NCBI GenBank assembly: GCA_938003955.1
Contig: CALKXE010000274.1
Coordinates: 1-50,837, forward strand
Reading direction: 5' to 3'
DNA: 50,837 bases
Source of the DNA: an uncultured Saprospiraceae bacterium
GTDB taxonomy: Bacteria; Bacteroidota; Bacteroidia; Chitinophagales; Saprospiraceae
Of the stretch, positions 46,392 to 50,837 are shown in pieces. Below the pieces are notes generated by a model. That model saw only the letters and a program-made list of their open reading frames with translations, did not search any database and was not told where the DNA came from. Within the stretch, counting starts at the first letter, position 1. Every line of letters starts with the position of its first letter. Made by a program: the position numbers and the translations under genes.

Positions 46392-46427
46392 AAAGAGCTT
46401 ATAAATCTTATGATTTATAGGCTCTTT
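46392..46427 (+). terminator. Terminator of tRNA-Asp copy 1
   Basis: AAAGAGCTTATAAATC and GATTTATAGGCTCTTT form a 16-bp stem with one G-T pair and a TTAT loop, four bases after the tRNA. The stem itself ends in T bases. Confidence 0.8.
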
Positions 46428-46610
46428 TGCATTTTAGAAGATTTGCTCTGAGATTATTGGGTAGTGAGAGGACAGCGTTTTTCAATGCTAATATTTAATT
46501 GGATCCATATTTTTTTGTTGTGAAGACAGTCCAGCTCTACGTATTCTAAGAAAATTGAATAAAGCAGAAATTAAATTCTTCAATGATGCATATAAATATA
46601 AAAATCATAC

Positions 46611-46618
46611 TAGTTTTG
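46611..46618 (+). promoter_or_regulatory. -7 element of the second tRNA-Asp, -33 lost
   Basis: TAGTTTTG is kept, but the position of the -33 TTG in copy 1 reads CAT here (46589-46591). The second gene may therefore be transcribed more weakly. Confidence 0.6.
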
Positions 46619-46679
46619 CATTGCTTTTAGAAGTTAAAGCATTCATATTGAAATTTTCAATTGATAAATAAATAACCTT

Positions 46680-46753
46680 GGTCTGGTAGTTCAGTTGGTT
46701 AGAATACCTGCCTGTCACGCAGGGGGTCGCGGGTTCGAGTCCCGTCCAGACCG
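46680..46753 (+). tRNA. tRNA-Asp (GTC), copy 2
   Basis: The gene is identical to copy 1 over all 74 bases, including the absence of an encoded CCA. It is separated from the first gene by 291 bases. Confidence 0.97.
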
Positions 46754-46756
46754 CAC

Positions 46757-46792
46757 AAAGAGCTTATAAATCTTACGATTTATAGGCTCTTT
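46757..46792 (+). terminator. Terminator of tRNA-Asp copy 2
   Basis: The same 16-bp stem as in copy 1, with one base change in the loop (TTAC for TTAT). Confidence 0.8.
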
Positions 46793-47157
46793 TGCATTTA
46801 GTGAATATTTTATCTTATAATTATGCTTGGCAATCAATAATAGATTGGGTTCATTCAAGAGTTTTCAATTCGATTATTATGCTTTGTCACTATATTATTC
46901 TTATTCATGGAATTATAAGATGAGAAAGTGAATACTATATGATATCTAAACAGATAACATAGACATTAAATAAAATTATAATATATAAAGACTGTGAATT
47001 ATCGTACTTAATGAGCTGATGTTGATTAAGTGAGATTTTCAAATATTCAGATTATTATAAAATGATGTACTGGTGATGTAGCACTTTTTGCAAATAGATT
47101 CAATAATTGACCTTATTATTGTCAATATTATAGAAGACTAAAAAATAAACTTAATCA
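46793..47157. other. AT-rich region before the GH-A gene
   Basis: About 365 bases hold no gene and no exact -33/-7 pair. TTGACC near 47107 with TATAGAAG 19 bases later only partly fits the consensus. Confidence 0.4.
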
Positions 47158-48432
47158 GTGGAAACAAAAGTCATATTCACATTTGTCCTAAGCGTTTTTA
47201 TTGCGACTACAGCACTTGTTAGTCAATCTCAAAAAGTGTCTATTCGGAATAATGCACAAGAGATGACACTCTTAGTTGATGGGAAACCATTAATGGTCAA
47301 TGGTATGAATTGGGATTATATACCAAGAGGTGAAAATTATTCCTATAACTTTTGGGGGAAGTCAGACACTTTTATCGAGGCAGCTTTAGATTCAGAAATG
47401 AGTCTTCTCGAAGATATGGGAGTAAATGCAATTAGAGTATATACTGGAATCCAGCCAAAGTGGATTACTTATATCCATAACAACTATTGTATCTACACCA
47501 TGCTAAATCACTCTTTTGGGAGATATGGATTAATGATTGACGGTAATTGGGAGGCAAACACAGAATATTCCAATCCCGTGGTTAGAGAGATGTTGTTAAC
47601 AGAGGCGAGGGGATTGGTGGAAGAATTCAAAGATACTCCAGGGTTGCTTCTATTTATGTTAGGAAATGAAAATAACTATGGACTATCGTGGGGAGGTGCT
47701 GAAACAGAGGACATACCTGTAGAAAAAGATGGGACAATAATTAGAAGAGCTAAAGCCATGTATAAAGTAATGAATGAGGCTGTTCTTGTGATGAAAGAAA
47801 TTGATGATAATCACCCCGTCGCAATTTGTAATGGCGATCTATTATACTTGGACTTAGTCGCAGAGTATTGCAAGGATATTGATATATATGCGACGAATAT
47901 GTACAGAGGCGTGTCTTTCAGTGATGCTTTCCTAAGGGTAAGAAAAGAGCTCAATAAACCATTATTGTTTGCCGAATTCGGATCGGATGCATTTAACGCA
48001 TTGGATGATAAAGAAGACTCAAAAATGCAAGCTTATTACATGGTAAATAACTGGAGAGAAATCTATAGAAATGCTGCGGGACTGGGAGAAGTCGGTAATT
48101 GTATTGGTGGATTTACATTTCAATTTAGTGATGGTTGGTGGAAAAGAGGACAAACTGTAGATTTGGACAAGCATAATACAGATTCAAGCTGGCTCAGCGA
48201 AGGGTATAGCATTGATACAAAGAACGGGTCTAAAAATATGAATGAAGAATGGTTTGGGATTTGTGCTAAAGGTCAAAGTGATGATAAAGGACTATATAAG
48301 CTGCATCCCAGAGATGCATATTATGGACTAAAAGAAGCACATCAATTAAACGTATACAACAAGGAGCTTAAGAAAGGTGATGTAGATAAATATTTTGATA
48401 ATATCATTTATTCCTCATTAAAAAATCGGTGA
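47158..48432 (+). CDS. Secreted clan GH-A glycoside hydrolase (GH2-type TIM barrel)
   Basis: The gene starts with GTG at 47158, which gives a signal peptide (KVIFTFVLSVFIATTALVSQ). No ATG lies early enough to keep that signal. The 424-residue protein is a TIM-barrel glycosidase. The acid/base Glu171 lies in LGNENNYG and the nucleophile Glu273 in FAEFGSDAF, at the right distance for clan GH-A. The DGKPLMVNGMNWDY start of the barrel resembles GH2 domains and some glucanosyltransferases, but the beta-sandwich domains of true GH2 enzymes are missing. It is probably active on a beta-glucan or similar polymer. The next gene starts about 150 bases downstream and may act on its products. Confidence 0.75.
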   Translation: METKVIFTFVLSVFIATTALVSQSQKVSIRNNAQEMTLLVDGKPLMVNGMNWDYIPRGENYSYNFWGKSDTFIEAALDSEMSLLEDMGVNAIRVYTGIQPKWITYIHNNYCIYTMLNHSFGRYGLMIDGNWEANTEYSNPVVREMLLTEARGLVEEFKDTPGLLLFMLGNENNYGLSWGGAETEDIPVEKDGTIIRRAKAMYKVMNEAVLVMKEIDDNHPVAICNGDLLYLDLVAEYCKDIDIYATNMYRGVSFSDAFLRVRKELNKPLLFAEFGSDAFNALDDKEDSKMQAYYMVNNWREIYRNAAGLGEVGNCIGGFTFQFSDGWWKRGQTVDLDKHNTDSSWLSEGYSIDTKNGSKNMNEEWFGICAKGQSDDKGLYKLHPRDAYYGLKEAHQLNVYNKELKKGDVDKYFDNIIYSSLKNR

Positions 48433-48582
48433 CATTTAAGTCTGAGGATGGCTAATATAAAGATGAAGATCTTTTGGCAAAAGAAATGTTGAAACAAAGA
48501 GAGAGTTAATTATTTAGGGGTTTGTAGAATTAAATATTCGATAGCGTTTTAAATAAGTTTTAAAAATAGAAAATCTTAAAGA

Positions 48583-50837
48583 TTGAAGGTTAATAAAAAG
48601 AACGTAGAGATAGAAGAGATAAAGGACAATGGAGATGTCTATTACAAGATAAGTAATAACGACTTGATGCGTCCATTTTTCATGAGTATTGTAAGTGATT
48701 CAGATCATTGGATGTTTATTTCGAGTACTGGTGGATTGACAGCGGGAAGAAAGAATGCCCAATACTCTTTATTCCCTTATTATACTGATGATAAGATAAC
48801 AGAATCATCAGAGAATACTGGTAGTAAAACCATCCTTAAAGTATCTAAGGGAGATAAGACTCATATTTGGGAGCCTTTTTCTATTCGAGGAGAAAACAAA
48901 TTTGAAACCAGTCGAAATCTTTATAAAAATAGATGTGGTAACAAAGTAAAGTTCGAGGAAGTTAACCATGATCTGGGTATAACATTTACATATGAGTGGT
49001 GCTCGAGCTATGATTTTGGTTTTGTTAGGAAATCTAAATTGATAAATCATGGGGAAGGTGATGTTATGATTACGTTTTTAGATGGTCTGCAAAACATTAT
49101 GCCTTATGGAGTTCATAGTGATTTTCAGAGTTCTACTAGTAATCTAGTTGATGCATATAAGCGAAGTGAACTGCATGAGAAAACGGGCTTAGGTATATTT
49201 GCATTAAGTGCGATTATCGTCGATAAGGCTGAACCAAGCGAAGCGTTGAAAGCGAATGTCGCATGGTCGATGGGGCTTGACGACCCTACTTATTTACTCT
49301 CTTCATTACAATTGCAATCTTTCAGAGATCAATCTGAAATGATTCAAGAAAACGATGTAAAAGGTGAACGAGGGGCCTATTTTGTTGTGGATTCAGTCAA
49401 TCTATTGCCTAATGAAGATAAAGAGTGGTCTATAGTTGCCAATGTTCATCAAACGCAATCAAAAGTAGCTGCACTTATTCAAGATATCGGGACGAATAAA
49501 AATATAGCTAAAGATATATTTGAAAATATTGAATTAGGTAAAGAGAAATTGATCTTATTGAACGCATCCGCTGATGGATTGCAATGTACCGCGGATAGAT
49601 TTAGAGACACGAGACATTTTGCCAATGTTCTTTTCAACAATATGAGAGGAGGAATCTTTGATAACAACTATACAATCGAAAGATGGGATTTTCAACGAAA
49701 TACGAAACTAGCTAATAAGGATATATACGATGCACATAAAAGCTTTATGGAATCACTTCCGGAGACTTTTACAATGCATTATTTACAGAAACAATTAGAG
49801 AGTATTAATGACCCGCATTTAGAAAGAATAGCAATAGAATACTTACCTCTGAAGTTCAGTAGAAGACATGGAGATCCAAGTAGACCATGGAATCGTTTCT
49901 CAATAAACATGGTCAATGAAAAAGATGGTTCGAAGATCCTTGATTATGAAGGTAATTGGAGAGATATTTTTCAAAATTGGGAAGCTATGGTCCATTCCTA
50001 TCCCGACTTTATAGAAGGAATGATTTTAAGATTCCTTAATGCTTCGACATTTGACGGCTATAATCCTTATAGAATTACAAAAGACGGTTTTGATTGGGAG
50101 ACTTCAGATCCTGAAGATCCTTGGTCATATATTGGTTATTGGGGTGATCATCAAATTATATATCTGCTTAAGTTTCTAGAGTTTATTGAGAAGCATCAGC
50201 CTGGTAAATTAGCGGAATATTTCACCAAAGATTTATTTGTTTATGCCAATGTTCCATACAGAATTAAGGCTCATGAACTAATCTTAAAAGATCCTAAGGA
50301 TACAATAGAGTTTGATGATAAACTTGATGAGAAAATAAGGTTACGTAGAGAAGAAATGGGAGCGGATGGTGCTTTATTAACAAATGAAAAAGGCAATATT
50401 CACTCAGTTAACCTAATTGAAAAACTACTTGCTACAGTTTTAGCTAAACTATCTAACTATGTTCCAGAAGGTGGAATATGGATGAATACTCAACGCCCTG
50501 AGTGGAATGATGCGAATAATGCATTAGTTGGGAATGGGATATCTATGGTCACGCTATATTATTTAAGGAGATTTTTAGGGTTTTTCAACCAGATTCTTGA
50601 TTCTGCGACAGTTGATGAAGTGAAAGTTTCTAGCGAGTTGCTTGACTTTTATAAAAAGGTGCGACAAACATTAGAAGACAGTCAAGATATTTTCAGTGAG
50701 AAAGTAACAGATGAGAAACGAAAAGAAGTACTAGATCAACTGGGTATTGCGGCGTCTGAATACAGAATTCATATATATGAAAAGTCATTTTGGGGTACTA
50801 AGCGGAGTATAAGTGTATCGGGAATAAAACGATTTTT
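48583..50837 (+). CDS. Large phosphorylase-like glycoside hydrolase, partial at the right edge
   Basis: An open frame of 751 codons runs from a TTG start (48583, just after an in-frame TAA at 48577) through the end of the window. No signal peptide is seen, so the enzyme is likely cytoplasmic. The N-terminal 300 residues look like the beta-sandwich of GH94-type phosphorylases (ITFTYEWCSSYDFGFVRKSK, VMITFLDGLQNIMPYG). The rest looks like an (alpha/alpha)6 barrel, with RRHGDPSRPWNRFS, YEGNWRDIFQNWEA, GYWGDHQIIYLLKFLE (Asp522) and RPEWNDANNALVGNG (Glu640, Asp643). GH94, GH149 or GH161-like phosphorylases are possible; none is proven. Partnership with the preceding secreted glycosidase is plausible. 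The C-terminus is outside the window. Confidence 0.7.
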   Translation, partial: MKVNKKNVEIEEIKDNGDVYYKISNNDLMRPFFMSIVSDSDHWMFISSTGGLTAGRKNAQYSLFPYYTDDKITESSENTGSKTILKVSKGDKTHIWEPFSIRGENKFETSRNLYKNRCGNKVKFEEVNHDLGITFTYEWCSSYDFGFVRKSKLINHGEGDVMITFLDGLQNIMPYGVHSDFQSSTSNLVDAYKRSELHEKTGLGIFALSAIIVDKAEPSEALKANVAWSMGLDDPTYLLSSLQLQSFRDQSEMIQENDVKGERGAYFVVDSVNLLPNEDKEWSIVANVHQTQSKVAALIQDIGTNKNIAKDIFENIELGKEKLILLNASADGLQCTADRFRDTRHFANVLFNNMRGGIFDNNYTIERWDFQRNTKLANKDIYDAHKSFMESLPETFTMHYLQKQLESINDPHLERIAIEYLPLKFSRRHGDPSRPWNRFSINMVNEKDGSKILDYEGNWRDIFQNWEAMVHSYPDFIEGMILRFLNASTFDGYNPYRITKDGFDWETSDPEDPWSYIGYWGDHQIIYLLKFLEFIEKHQPGKLAEYFTKDLFVYANVPYRIKAHELILKDPKDTIEFDDKLDEKIRLRREEMGADGALLTNEKGNIHSVNLIEKLLATVLAKLSNYVPEGGIWMNTQRPEWNDANNALVGNGISMVTLYYLRRFLGFFNQILDSATVDEVKVSSELLDFYKKVRQTLEDSQDIFSEKVTDEKRKEVLDQLGIAASEYRIHIYEKSFWGTKRSISVSGIKRF

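Larger units (their letters stand above)
46190..46800. repeat. Tandem duplication of a tRNA-Asp unit, period 365 bases
   Basis: Leader, tRNA and terminator are all repeated with an offset of 365 bases. The tRNA parts are identical over 74 bases, while leaders and spacers have diverged. Shared leader blocks include TTTTAGAAGTTAAAGCATT and GATAAATAAATAACCTTGG. This indicates an old duplication in which only the tRNA itself stayed under selection or was homogenised. Confidence 0.85.

Noticed and set aside
46190..46800. Duplicated tRNA-Asp as attachment sites of an integrated element
   Set aside because: Only 291 bases separate the genes, and no integrase or cargo lies between or beside them. 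The duplication includes leader and terminator, so a plain tandem duplication explains it better.
46793..47157. Possible small gene in the spacer before the GH-A gene
   Set aside because: All frames on both strands are short and AT-rich, without a start, motif or promoter that stands out.

Overview
The window reads as a low-GC chromosome segment of a member of the Bacteroidota, most likely a Saprospiria- or Chitinophagia-like marine or freshwater bacterium. Evidence seen in the sequence: a SusC-type TonB receptor, three proteins with C-terminal type IX secretion (T9SS) sorting domains, very long HYR/dockerin surface proteins, an active/inactive M16 peptidase pair, and several promoters of the Bacteroidota type (TTG-N19-TAnnTTTG). 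Placement below phylum is inference. No integrase, transposase, phage gene or CRISPR array was found.

Layout. 0-3.6 kb holds housekeeping genes: hemF, an App1-type phosphatase and rimO, with a structured intergenic region before rimO. 3.7-8.6 kb holds a solitary SusC-like receptor, a small lipoprotein next to a degenerate three-copy tandem repeat, a small membrane protein, a lipoprotein-type MsrB and a DinB-like protein. 8.8-12.5 kb holds two M16 peptidases, catalytic then non-catalytic, ending at a strong terminator. 12.7-16.7 kb, on the minus strand, holds xseB-xseA and a secreted PPDK/glucan-dikinase-like protein with a T9SS signal. 17.0-23.4 kb is an efflux operon: MarR regulator, membrane-fusion protein, RND pump and TolC-like channel, with a palindromic operator candidate over the MarR promoter. 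23.4-24.8 kb is a 1.4 kb gene-poor stretch with a 49-bp direct repeat, palindromes and an inverted-repeat partner of the region upstream of marR.

24.9-33.7 kb carries two giant tandem paralogues (1531 and 1300 residues). Each has Cys-rich HYR-like modules, an SdrD-B-like domain, a type I dockerin-like domain, a cohesin-like domain and a T9SS tail. 34.1-41.5 kb is a mixture: TspO-like membrane protein, glycosyltransferase, cytochrome oxidase subunit III, Gfo/Idh/MocA oxidoreductase, a PolX/PHP protein whose polymerase site looks dead, a MORN-type lipoprotein and an alpha/beta hydrolase. 41.5-50.8 kb holds an MFS transporter, a GH3 beta-glucosidase, an FkbM methyltransferase, two identical tRNA-Asp genes in a 365-bp tandem duplication, a clan GH-A glycosidase and a large phosphorylase-like glycoside hydrolase that runs off the right edge.

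How the genes fit together. The efflux genes form a self-contained, probably autoregulated unit. The surface proteins, the secreted dikinase-like protein and the SusC-like receptor point to an outer surface built through T9SS and TonB systems. The GH3, MFS, GH-A and phosphorylase-like genes suggest use of a glucan or oligosaccharide, but the substrate cannot be read from sequence alone. The most unusual items are the secreted dikinase-like protein, the cohesin-plus-dockerin surface paralogues, the repeated short peptide sequence in the gene-poor region, and the unidentified phosphorylase-like protein at the right edge.
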